Shown: positions 1 to 5,540, counted from the first letter of the stretch. The stretch is 6,030 nt of DNA from Desulfotomaculum sp. (GCA_003513005.1 DOTD01000096.1:1-6030); one strand, 5' to 3'. Program-made: numbers and translations. The notes: generated by a model from the sequence alone, not told the origin.

Positions 1-11
1 GCAGTGCGGTC

Positions 12-155
12 CTATCCGGTAATGAGAAGCTGATCCGAAAGACCTTGGGGAACGGTAACTACCACATGAAACGCCACATGCTCGCCTACCTCTCGCACCG
101 AAAGAGGAATCTCCAAATATTGGGCGAATTCGCTATTTAATAATGTCAAAGAGTA
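12..155 (-). pseudogene. Possible decayed coding remnant (minus strand)
   Basis: A minus-strand frame is open for about 47 codons, from just after a TAA (156-158) to a TAG (12-14). The peptide has beta-strand-like alternation, for example LEIPLSVREVGEHVAFHVVV, and its codons are rich in first-position G, as in real genes. The exactly opposed plus frame (3-140, ending TAA at 138-140, open to the left edge) gives a His/Lys/Arg/Leu-rich peptide that looks like the antisense of Val/Glu codons, so I favour the minus strand. There is no ATG and no ribosome site; only TTG codons could start it. It therefore looks like a leftover C-terminal piece of a longer protein. A faint resemblance to the end of DUF3794/SPOCS spore-coat domains is only an impression. 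The alternative is that the plus frame is the true 3' end of a gene lying outside the window. Confidence 0.28.
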
Positions 156-164
156 TTAATACTC
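151..164. repeat. Perfect 14-bp palindrome with repeated half-site
   Basis: GAGTATTAATACTC is its own reverse complement. Its half-site AGTATTA (152-158) recurs in direct orientation at 173-179, exactly 21 bp (two helical turns) away, inside the candidate -35 element of the DUF1540 gene. This layout resembles an operator for a dimeric regulator. No regulator gene is visible nearby, so the role is inferred. Confidence 0.4.
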
Positions 165-170
165 ATCGGT

Positions 171-199
171 GTAGTATTAGTTATTGATTTACATAAAAT
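171..199 (+). promoter_or_regulatory. Candidate sigma-E-like promoter of the DUF1540 gene
   Basis: GTAGTATT (171-178) matches the sporulation sigma-E -35 pattern GKMATATT at seven of eight positions. It is followed after 13 bp by CATAAAAT (192-199), close to the -10 pattern CATACANT. The spacing is about 1 bp shorter than usual. No good sigma-A promoter is seen in the same gap. The call rests on motif match only. Confidence 0.33.
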
Positions 200-256
200 T
201 CTTCGAAAGGTAAAGAATAAATAAAAATAATTCTTCAAGGGAAAGGACTTGAAAAA

Positions 257-508
257 ATGGATCAGCATATCCACTGTCTTGTGAATGATTGTCATTACTG
301 GAATCAAGGAAACATGTGCAAAGCCAACGAAATTCTCGTCACCTCGGATAGTTTCAGCAGCAATCAGCCCGATACTGTAGACGCCGCAATGACCAAACAA
401 CTCTCACCTACTCCTGCGGGCGGCACATGCATGTCCACTTGTTGCAAAACATACGCTACAAAAGACTCCGGCGGGTCCAAGGTAGACGGAGTTAAAAGGA
501 TGCTTTAA
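257..508 (+). CDS. DUF1540 domain protein, small Cys-rich
   Basis: This 83-residue soluble protein carries the DUF1540 cysteine pattern: C7-x4-C12-x8-C21 near the N terminus (with the HCLVNDCHYW stretch), then C58-x3-C62-C63 near the C terminus. Clustered Cys and His suggest a bound metal, probably zinc, but the family has no established biochemical role. The ATG at 257 is preceded by AAAGGA (242-247) at a 9-nt spacing, which supports this start. No signal peptide or membrane helix is seen. The gene stands alone: a palindrome and a sigma-E-like promoter lie upstream, and a strong hairpin terminator begins 16 nt after the stop. DUF1540 proteins are common in Bacilli and Clostridia, so a sporulation role is plausible but inferred. 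Family assignment is fairly firm; function is unknown. Confidence 0.85.
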   Translation: MDQHIHCLVNDCHYWNQGNMCKANEILVTSDSFSSNQPDTVDAAMTKQLSPTPAGGTCMSTCCKTYATKDSGGSKVDGVKRML

Positions 509-523
509 AGAACAGGATATATA

Positions 524-566
524 AAAAGACGGCAGAGGCAATTACCTCTGCCGTCTTTTGTGTTTT
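524..566. terminator. Bidirectional intrinsic terminator (DUF1540 / ZIP)
   Basis: A perfect 15-bp stem (524-538 with 545-559) has a 6-nt loop. On the plus strand it runs into TTTTGTGTTTT; on the minus strand it is followed by TTTTTATATA. It lies 16 nt past the DUF1540 stop and 28 nt past the ZIP stop, so it can serve both convergent genes. Confidence 0.88.
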
Positions 567-586
567 AAAGTATCAAAGTAATGTTT

Positions 587-1390
587 TCAACTGAACGAAA
601 TATCCAGCGCCATCATCAGCGTGAAGCCAAGAATAGTTAAGATGGTGGCCAGATCCGTATTGCTGCCGCGCTGGGATTCCGGAATAACTTCTTCGACAAC
701 AACAAAAATCATTGCTCCTGCGGCAAAAGCAAGCGCATATGGCAGCAGGGTTTTTATATGAAGAACGAATAATGCGCCAATCACACCGGCAATGGGGTCA
801 ATGGCCGCTGATAATTGTCCGTACCAGAAGCTTTTCAGACGGGACATGCCTTCCCTGCGCAGGGGCATCGACACCGCAAGGCCTTCCGGCAGGCTTTGGA
901 TCCCAACTCCTATGGCCAGCGCAATTGCGGCAGGTAGAGTAGCGGATGACGAACCGGAGGAAATGGCGCCGAAAGCAACACCTACAGCCAGACCCTCGGG
1001 TATATGGTGTAAAATAATCGCCAGGATAAACAGTTGTGCCCGCTGCAGGGATGTTTTCACGCCTTCGGCTTCTTCAGAAAGGCCGATATGAAGATGAGGC
1101 AATATTTTATCAACAATCCACAGAAAAACTCCTCCTGCTAAAAAACCAATTGCCGGAGCAAGCCAGGTGATTCGATCTTCCCTGCATATTTCTATAGCAG
1201 GCGCAAGCAGAGACCAATATGAAGCTGCGATCATAATCCCGCCGGCAAAACCCAACGACCCGTCAAGAATCTTTTTGCTTAAATTCTTGGCAAAGAAGAT
1301 GGCGCCGGCTCCGCAGGCGGTTATCGCCCAAACAAAACAGGTTGCTAAAAAAGCCTGAAAGACATGATTATTTGCTAGAAGGTTATTCAT
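587..1390 (-). CDS. ZIP family metal transporter (GufA-like)
   Basis: A polytopic membrane protein of 267 residues with about eight helices, predicted to import divalent metal such as zinc or iron. Signature segments are HHIPEGLAVGVAFGA in helix 4 (H128, H129, E132), IQSLPEGLAVSMPLRREG in helix 5 (Q165, E169) and GQLSAAIDPIAGV in helix 6 (D198). VVEEVIPES follows in helix 7. The Q in helix 5 and the MPLRREGMSR loop point to the GufA-like subgroup. Compared with BbZIP's two-metal site, the second metal's ligands look altered (N to H, D to S, E to D). An upstream in-frame TTG (1465) would add 25 residues, but it lies beyond the promoter at 1425-1453, so I chose the ATG at 1390, preceded by a modest AAGGT. 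The gene is monocistronic. Metal specificity cannot be read from the sequence. Confidence 0.9.
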   Translation of the reverse strand: MNNLLANNHVFQAFLATCFVWAITACGAGAIFFAKNLSKKILDGSLGFAGGIMIAASYWSLLAPAIEICREDRITWLAPAIGFLAGGVFLWIVDKILPHLHIGLSEEAEGVKTSLQRAQLFILAIILHHIPEGLAVGVAFGAISSGSSSATLPAAIALAIGVGIQSLPEGLAVSMPLRREGMSRLKSFWYGQLSAAIDPIAGVIGALFVLHIKTLLPYALAFAAGAMIFVVVEEVIPESQRGSNTDLATILTILGFTLMMALDISFS

Positions 1391-1424
1391 CTTTACCTTA
1401 TTTATCCTATTTTCTGCATTAATG

Positions 1425-1453
1425 ATTTTATCACTTGTCCCAGACGTTCTCAA
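1425..1453 (-). promoter_or_regulatory. Sigma-A promoter of the ZIP transporter
   Basis: On the minus strand TTGAGA (1448-1453) and TAAAAT (1425-1430) are separated by 17 bp, and TG sits one base before the -10 (extended -10). Both boxes match consensus at five of six positions. Transcription would start near 1418, just ahead of the ATG at 1390, which rules out the upstream TTG start. Confidence 0.7.
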
Positions 1454-1516
1454 GAGTAAAATCAAGGCTGGAGTAGATATTATACCCTTTTCAGCCTGAA
1501 TTCACGATTTTGATCT

Positions 1517-1554
1517 AAAAATTAAGAAGAGAGCCGTTTTAGACTCTCTTCTTA
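1517..1554 (-). terminator. Intrinsic terminator of the LysM gene
   Basis: An 11-bp perfect stem (1523-1533 with 1544-1554) with a 10-nt loop is followed on the minus strand by ATTTTTAG. It lies about 30 nt past the LysM gene's stop and separates it from the ZIP promoter. Confidence 0.78.
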
Positions 1555-1583
1555 TCTTCTTTTTAACCTGACTGCAGGGTCTT

Positions 1584-2678
1584 TTAAAGGCGCCTGAAGT
1601 CAACATCGTCAATAGAGACCGTATTATTATTGTCCCGTCCTGGCGTGAAAAGAAAGCGCACTTCTGCTCTTGCCGTTCCGGCAGGGCTCAAGCCTGTTGT
1701 AAGAACATAGAGATTATATCTCTCCGGAATAGTATTTTGATTAAAAACAGGATCGGCACGGGATATAAACCTTCCTGCCGAATCATAGAAGAAAACTTCG
1801 GCGCCCAGGGTGAAGTTTCCCACTGAAGGTATTTTCTGATTTTCACGGGCCCAGAAGCTCAGTTTATAAATTCGCCGGGGGATACCGTTTACAGATTGTG
1901 TGAGCAGCGCCCTTGAAGTCCTAACCGATCCCATCTCGGCGGCGAAATTCCCGGACTTGGACAAACGCGTGCGGTTTATATTCTGGCCGCTCCAGCTGAC
2001 TGGGGAAGTTTCTTTTCTCCACTCTTCCAATCCCGGGTTTCTTAGTAAATTACCGCTGGGGCATTCCGGAGTTGGCGCCGGTATTTCAGACGATCTTATA
2101 TTAATAGTTATCGGAACAGAACTGTTCTGTAATTCCCTTGCGACGTTGTATCCCCGAATAATCAAAGTTCCCGGCTGGACCAATCTTCCTGCGCTATTCC
2201 GTTGGTTCCAGACAGCATCAAAAGTTTGATTTCTGCCCGGCTGAATAATAATTCTGGTCACAGCCCGGCTGAACGCCTGCTCATCCGACCAGCGCCATAT
2301 TTCTTCTACTTCCCGGAATGCAACAAAATCAAAGCGCTGACTTGTCCTGTAATTTAAACTAATTGGGTTGCCGGTAATATTTGTCTTGACCAGTCTAAGC
2401 CGTACAGACTCACCACGGGAATAATTGATGCGGTCTGTTGTGATAGTGTACATGAAACCGTCGATCTGACGGGATACGGAGGGATCGTTTCCCTGTGCGA
2501 TAGTCTCCTCGTGTTCAACGGCAACGGATTGTTCTCCAATTTGTATCTTTTGTCCGACGTCCAGTTTGTCAGGATCAGTTAGATCACTGTTTAATTCAAT
2601 TAATTTTTCTATAGTTGTATTATAGCGCTGGGCAATAATAAACAAAGTGTCCCCCTGCTGTACTACATAGACCGGCAT
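1584..2678 (-). CDS. LysM-BsuPI protein with C-terminal carbohydrate-binding-like domain
   Basis: A 364-residue, probably three-domain protein. Residues 3-48 are a LysM peptidoglycan-binding module (YVVQQGDTLFIIAQRYN through LDVGQKIQIG). Residues about 75-195 match the BsuPI fold (intracellular proteinase inhibitor family), with the typical TN, FDF, IWRWS, F and QPG landmarks. Residues about 206-364 look like a CBM4/9-type jelly roll (NLLRNPGLEEW, SGNFAAEMG, YKLSFWARE, closing IDDVDF). No signal peptide is seen; LysM starts at once, as in some spore-coat proteins that are made in the mother cell. An ATG 12 nt upstream (2690) abuts the AAAGGA site (2690-2695) with no spacing, so the ATG at 2678 (11 nt from that site) is preferred. 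The gene is monocistronic with its own terminator. Domain calls are firm for LysM and BsuPI and moderate for the C terminus; a coat or cell-wall role is inferred. Confidence 0.85.
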   Translation of the reverse strand: MPVYVVQQGDTLFIIAQRYNTTIEKLIELNSDLTDPDKLDVGQKIQIGEQSVAVEHEETIAQGNDPSVSRQIDGFMYTITTDRINYSRGESVRLRLVKTNITGNPISLNYRTSQRFDFVAFREVEEIWRWSDEQAFSRAVTRIIIQPGRNQTFDAVWNQRNSAGRLVQPGTLIIRGYNVARELQNSSVPITINIRSSEIPAPTPECPSGNLLRNPGLEEWRKETSPVSWSGQNINRTRLSKSGNFAAEMGSVRTSRALLTQSVNGIPRRIYKLSFWARENQKIPSVGNFTLGAEVFFYDSAGRFISRADPVFNQNTIPERYNLYVLTTGLSPAGTARAEVRFLFTPGRDNNNTVSIDDVDFRRL

Positions 2679-2689
2679 AGTCAGACACA

Positions 2690-2695
2690 TCCTTT
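2690..2695 (-). promoter_or_regulatory. Ribosome site deciding the LysM gene start
   Basis: AAAGGA on the minus strand overlaps the A of the upstream ATG (2688-2690), leaving no room for initiation there. The ATG at 2676-2678 lies 11 nt away, slightly long but usable. Confidence 0.6.
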
Positions 2696-2764
2696 CTTAC
2701 CTGCTTTAATCAGTTTATGAATTTTTCCAGGCGGATGTGCATAACAGTGTTCCGGACATTTTTA

Positions 2765-2813
2765 AACAAAACCCCCGGTTAAGTGAACTGGGATCAGTTC
2801 GCTTAACCGGGGG
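2765..2813 (-). terminator. Long-stem intrinsic terminator of the SIMPL gene
   Basis: A 19-bp stem (2772-2790 with 2795-2813) with a single G-U wobble and a GGAT tetraloop has five C-G pairs at its base. On the minus strand it is followed by TTTTGTTT. It lies 39 nt beyond the stop of the SIMPL gene. It is unusually long and stable for a terminator; there is no U-run on the plus strand. Confidence 0.82.
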
Positions 2814-2851
2814 ACAGATAAATAAGACTCTCTATTATAAGCTAAACCGGT

Positions 2852-3595
2852 TTATTTAATATAAAACTCCACATTTACGACTGCGGTAATCTTTTTCTCT
2901 AAAGATGAGGTATCGTTCATTCCGTAATCGGATACTTCGGTGGAATAAATAGGGGTTATTTGAAATACTCCCATCTGTGTTGAACGCAGCGGGCCAATCT
3001 TGCTTCCTCCGTTGATAACTATCTTCTCCGCACGTTTCTTTGCATTGAGAGTAGCGTCTGCCAGCATATCAACCTTAATATCGCTGAGCTTGGTATAAAA
3101 ATACTGCGGAGGCATCGACTGCAGGTTTATTCCTTTGTTAATCAGTTCGCTGGATTCTCTGGAAACGTTGGTTATACTGTCTACCTGTTTTGATCGGACT
3201 TCTATTGTTTGGGTTAAGCTATACCCCCTGATTTCGCCTGTATCCCGCCCGAATTTGTCCACGGCGTAAAATGTGTTGACGTTGACCGGCATTATCGTGA
3301 TATCGCTGTCAGGTATTCCTTTGCTTTTTAGATAACTGTTGACCTGTTCCAGGTCCGAATGAAGAGCGGCGTATGCTTCGGTTAACTGGGCGCTGTTCCT
3401 GGTAAAACTACAGTCCCATACGATAAGGTCGGATTTAAGCTGTTTTTCGGCTGAACCGGTTACCGTTATTATTGAGCTTGATCTTACCCTGGCAAATGCG
3501 CTGGTAAATATCATAGTACAGATTATTAAGCAGATTCCTAAAATAACTACTGCGATGACCTGAATTGGAAATTTTCCCGTACCGTTTTCGCTCAT
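2852..3595 (-). CDS. SIMPL domain (DUF541) protein, membrane-anchored
   Basis: A 247-residue protein with a short cytosolic N terminus, one membrane helix (about residues 11-33) and an outside-facing SIMPL/DUF541 domain. Family landmarks are IITVTGSAEKQLKSD (42-56), EIRGYSLTQTIEVRS (121-135), the Ala-rich helix with KKRAEKI (186-192), GVFQITP (209-215) and the closing ITAVVNVEFYI. Members form oligomeric periplasmic or extracytoplasmic domains of poorly defined role; some Gram-negative relatives are linked to stress tolerance. The ATG at 3595 has an AGAGGG ribosome site (3605-3610) 9 nt upstream. It is transcribed alone, with a candidate promoter about 85-110 bp upstream and a long hairpin terminator. 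Family call is firm; cellular role is unknown. Confidence 0.9.
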   Translation of the reverse strand: MSENGTGKFPIQVIAVVILGICLIICTMIFTSAFARVRSSSIITVTGSAEKQLKSDLIVWDCSFTRNSAQLTEAYAALHSDLEQVNSYLKSKGIPDSDITIMPVNVNTFYAVDKFGRDTGEIRGYSLTQTIEVRSKQVDSITNVSRESSELINKGINLQSMPPQYFYTKLSDIKVDMLADATLNAKKRAEKIVINGGSKIGPLRSTQMGVFQITPIYSTEVSDYGMNDTSSLEKKITAVVNVEFYIK

Positions 3596-3679
3596 TCTTG
3601 TTTTCCCTCTCTAAAAATTTTTCGGGATTGATAGTTTTTAAGCCGATCACTCCTTTTCAATCCAAGGGGAATAATAAGT

Positions 3680-3707
3680 ATTTTAGTATTTCTACAAGAT
3701 ATAACAA
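3680..3707 (-). promoter_or_regulatory. Candidate sigma-A promoter of the SIMPL gene
   Basis: On the minus strand TTGTTA (3702-3707) and TAAAAT (3680-3685) are 16 bp apart, matching consensus at four and five of six positions. It lies in AT-rich DNA, where chance matches are common, and would give a leader of about 80 nt. Confidence 0.35.
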
Positions 3708-3771
3708 AATCCTGCAGAATAAAAATAAATTTGTTTAGCTGCTTTTTTAATTGGAATTATGGTAACTGTTA

Positions 3772-3798
3772 ACAATAAAAAATCAAATTCATATCTTA
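3772..3798 (+). promoter_or_regulatory. Candidate sigma-K promoter of the YmaF gene
   Basis: The AC within AACA (3772-3773) is followed after exactly 16 bp by CATATCTTA (3790-3798), which fits the late mother-cell pattern AC-N16-CATANNNTA. Transcription would begin near 3805, inside the tandem repeat and just before the ribosome site. I see no convincing sigma-A promoter here. Support is by motif only. Confidence 0.4.
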
Positions 3799-3822
3799 AA
3801 GGATAAGGTTAAGGATAAGGTT
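3799..3822 (+). repeat. Two-copy 12-bp tandem repeat
   Basis: AAGGATAAGGTT occurs twice back to back with no mismatch (3799-3810 and 3811-3822), between the candidate promoter and the YmaF ribosome site. Each copy contains AAGGA, so the repeat could provide extra weak ribosome contacts. It could equally be a replication-slippage duplication. Confidence 0.8.
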
Positions 3823-3844
3823 ATTGTAAAGGAGTAAAGGGAAA

Positions 3845-4138
3845 ATGGACGAAAAACATTCTCATAATTGTCTTGGCAGAACAGATGAAGAGGCTGGTCA
3901 TTCACACAGAATTGAAGGCATTTCCCGGACTGGTTCCCTCAGTGAACACAGTCACACTCATGAAATTGCAGTGACGACAAGTCTAAACAATGGTCATGCG
4001 CACAGGTTCAATATACAAACAGGTGAAGCCATCCCGTACATTAAAGGCCATATTCACAAATATATGGGAAAAACAAGCCTTAATGGAAAAGAGCCGCACC
4101 GCCATATTGTTTATGGCAGACTTTACAAGCAGGATTAG
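3845..4138 (+). CDS. YmaF family His-rich protein
   Basis: This 97-residue soluble protein has 13 histidines, arranged as HxH units at residues 5-7, 19-21, 35-39 (HSHTH), 51-53, 69-71 and 85-87. The units recur about every 14-18 residues and are mostly preceded by G, as in the YmaF family. The pattern suggests a repeated beta-structure with metal ligands (zinc, nickel, copper or iron), but no function is established for YmaF. The ATG at 3845 follows AAAGGAG (3828-3834) by 10 nt. No signal peptide or membrane helix is seen. The stop (4136-4138) is only 19 bp from the stop of the convergent minus-strand gene, and I see no terminator between them. A sigma-K-like promoter upstream hints at late sporulation expression. 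Confidence 0.82.
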   Translation: MDEKHSHNCLGRTDEEAGHSHRIEGISRTGSLSEHSHTHEIAVTTSLNNGHAHRFNIQTGEAIPYIKGHIHKYMGKTSLNGKEPHRHIVYGRLYKQD

Positions 4139-4157
4139 AAGGGAATATCCTAAAACA

Positions 4158-4472
4158 CTATTGATGCCTTGAGATAATAAATGCCGCGCACAGAAACAGG
4201 ATCATTAACATAACGTAAAAAAATGGCCTGATTTTTTTCCCCCGCAGGTACAGTTTAAAAGAATCGAGAAAAATGAAAATGGCCATTAAGATAATCACTA
4301 ACCTGGATATGTCTTCCGACATCCATTTTGTTAATCCTTGAACTAACAATGCGACAATAATTACCGCCGAATATATCCTGGAACTAATAACGAAGGCTTG
4401 TAGGAATTCCCTTTCCTCATCTGGTTTTTGTTGCTCAGGTTTTTGTTTCTCCTGTTTGTGTTTTTTGCTCAC
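4158..4472 (-). CDS. Small three-helix membrane protein, unknown
   Basis: I do not recognise a family. The 104-residue product has a highly charged cytosolic N terminus (residues 1-25, rich in K, E and Q) and three probable membrane helices at about 31-47, 57-75 and 82-100. A basic loop (RGKKIRP) lies between the last two. By the positive-inside rule that loop is cytosolic. The start is GTG at 4472, supported by a strong AAAGGAG (4480-4486) with a 7-nt spacing. The upstream neighbour on the same strand is the broken band-7 gene, 150 bp away with no visible terminator between, so read-through is possible. The 3' end nearly touches YmaF. It is likely a real gene given the ribosome site and composition. 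Confidence 0.7.
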   Translation of the reverse strand: MSKKHKQEKQKPEQQKPDEEREFLQAFVISSRIYSAVIIVALLVQGLTKWMSEDISRLVIILMAIFIFLDSFKLYLRGKKIRPFFYVMLMILFLCAAFIISRHQ

Positions 4473-4622
4473 GCTGCTGCTCCTTTGTAAAGAATCTAAC
4501 TTAAGCCTCCTTTATGACAACTTATATTATTTCTAGCCGCCTGCCGCCTATTCCTTTTCTTATATTGGGTAATACAAAAATTTGTATTTACTGTCGTATC
4601 TGCCGGATAGAAAATCAGGGCT
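4473..4622. other. Intergenic gap: unused ribosome site, small repeats
   Basis: This gap lies between the band-7 remnant and the three-helix gene. It holds the strong minus-strand motif AAAGGAGGC (4505-4513) with no start codon in reach, a 7-bp tandem GCCGCCT pair (4536-4549) and an AT-rich inverted repeat (4571-4588). I see no terminator. A minus frame running through it (4496-4690) has no family features and is probably a shadow. Confidence 0.5.
4571..4588. repeat. AT-rich inverted repeat, operator-like
   Basis: AATACAAA (4571-4578) and TTTGTATT (4581-4588) are perfect inverted arms around AA. It lies about 100 bp upstream of the three-helix membrane gene and just past the band-7 stop. It could be a regulator site overlapping a weak promoter, but AT-rich palindromes of this size also arise by chance. 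Confidence 0.35.
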
Positions 4623-5268
4623 TTATTTATTAGTATTGGTATTGTTATCGTTATCGATTTGAATAAAAGGTATTGTCCCACCGGTAACATTCGGCAGTAT
4701 GCCGTTCCATTTTCCTACTGCTTCGCGCTGCACCTCAATTTCACGCAATCTAATCAACTCCGGAGTGACCTCCTGCTTTTGTATCCTGAGGGCTTCCGCT
4801 TCAGCCCTGGCCTGGGTTACTTTCTGTTCCGCCTCGATTTTTATTCTTTCCAGATCGCGTTTTGCTTTTAACGCTCTTTGTTCCGCCGTTTGCTTGTCTT
4901 CCACAGCCTGGTTAAACCCAGCCGAAAAATCAAAGTTGACTACGTTGAAAGCATCGACAATTATACCGTGAGCTGTTAAAGTCTTGCCAAGCAGTTCTTT
5001 CACTGTTAACAGCTATTCTGCTGGTTACGGTCTGCATATCCTTGGATGCAGCGGCAGCCTCAGTCTCTTCTTTTTGTATCCGGCAATCGATTAATTTGAC
5101 CGATTGGATTATAGGGATCCGTATATGGAATCCTTCTTCTAAGACCTTTTCCTTCACAGCTCCAAGCTGGACTACAACTCCTGTATGACCGGGGGCAACA
5201 ATAACAAACGGCCACATAATCAACAAAAATATCAGGACAATAACACCTATGACTATTCTTTTTAACAA
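4623..5268 (-). pseudogene. Prohibitin/band-7 (SPFH) gene with internal deletion and frameshift
   Basis: Two minus frames together make most of a prohibitin-like SPFH protein. The first (from TTG 5268) gives a membrane helix, then FVIVAPGHTGVVVQLGAV, GFHIRIPIIQSVKLID and TVTSRIAVN, ending its homology near 5005. The second takes over from about 5003 with VKELLGKTLTAHGIIVDAF, VNFDFSAGFNQAVEDKQ, the coiled AEQRALKAKRDLERIKIEAEQK and the tail to 4623, ending in an Asp/Asn-rich stretch. From knowledge of the family, about 50-55 residues of the SPFH core (Y-H-V-D-P through the REEV region) are missing at the junction, and the frame changes. The joined length is about 214 residues, against about 270-290 expected. 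Intact homologues are membrane scaffolds. No ribosome site serves the TTG; AAAGGAAGGGG (5308-5318) precedes an in-frame ATC. A sequencing or assembly gap is the main alternative. Confidence 0.85.
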
Positions 5269-5307
5269 CGGCGCTTTTTTAATTAAGGCTAACTCTACGA
5301 TACTCTT

Positions 5308-5318
5308 CCCCTTCCTTT
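5308..5318 (-). promoter_or_regulatory. Ribosome site with no start codon (band-7 remnant)
   Basis: AAAGGAAGGGG on the minus strand is followed after 6 nt by ATC (5299-5301), in frame with the band-7 product 11 codons ahead of the TTG at 5268. This is where an ATG would be expected, so the start codon may have mutated. Initiation at the TTG instead would have no ribosome site. Confidence 0.45.
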
Positions 5319-5464
5319 CAAATTTTTTTTATGCAACACTGACTAACGTTCTGTATTCTCTTTTCTTTTCCTGCATACTGTTTCTTTTTGACCATTTTCA
5401 CGTTATAATTCTTTTAACAGGCGATCGCGTGCTTTTATCCAATTGTGCGGAAGCAAAGCACAAG

Positions 5465-5505
5465 AAAAAGCCAGGCAAAGGATCCCGTTCTTGCCTGGCT
5501 TTTTT
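5465..5505. terminator. Bidirectional intrinsic terminator-like hairpin
   Basis: A perfect 14-bp stem (5465-5478 with 5491-5504) with a 12-nt loop has a GCCAGGC core and ends in TTTTTT on the plus strand; the minus strand reads TTTTTCTT. No plus-strand gene ends here, so its client is unclear. It may insulate the upstream region of the band-7 gene. Confidence 0.75.
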
Positions 5506-5506
5506 A

Positions 5507-5534
5507 TGGACATGACGCTATAAAAAGGTATATT
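5507..5534 (+). promoter_or_regulatory. Candidate sigma-A promoter of a short RNA
   Basis: TGGACA (5507-5512) and TATATT (5529-5534) are 16 bp apart, each matching consensus at five of six positions. Transcription would start near 5541, just after one terminator and 85 nt before the next, with no coding sequence in between. Confidence 0.45.
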
Positions 5535-5540
5535 TATTTC

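Noticed and set aside
146..400. Minus frame opposite the DUF1540 gene
   Set aside because: The opposite strand carries a recognised family with a good ribosome site; this frame is its antisense shadow.
792..1091. Plus frames opposite the ZIP transporter
   Set aside because: Pro/Arg/Ser-rich antisense translations of a clearly recognised transporter gene.
1391..1465. TTG start extending the ZIP protein by 25 residues
   Set aside because: The extension lies across and beyond the extended -10 promoter and would not be in the transcript; its residues are also unlike the family.
3435..3650. Minus frame of 71 codons overlapping the SIMPL start
   Set aside because: Its GTG uses the last base of the ribosome-like motif, leaving no spacing. 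It overlaps the SIMPL gene in another frame and has no family features.
4536..4549. GCCGCCT tandem pair as a functional repeat
   Set aside because: Only two 7-bp copies with no link to a promoter or gene; expected by chance at this length.
4496..4690. Minus frame of 64 codons overlapping the band-7 3' end
   Set aside because: It is a shadow of the band-7 tail in another frame, with no ribosome site and a mixed, non-domain composition.
5318..5395. 25-residue Lys-rich minus-strand frame before the band-7 remnant
   Set aside because: It has no ribosome site ahead of its ATG, AT-rich composition alone explains its Lys content, and no homology is recognised.
5249..5515. Plus frame of 88 codons rich in Phe and Leu
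   Set aside because: It is antisense to the band-7 N terminus and runs through a strong terminator. It lacks a ribosome site.
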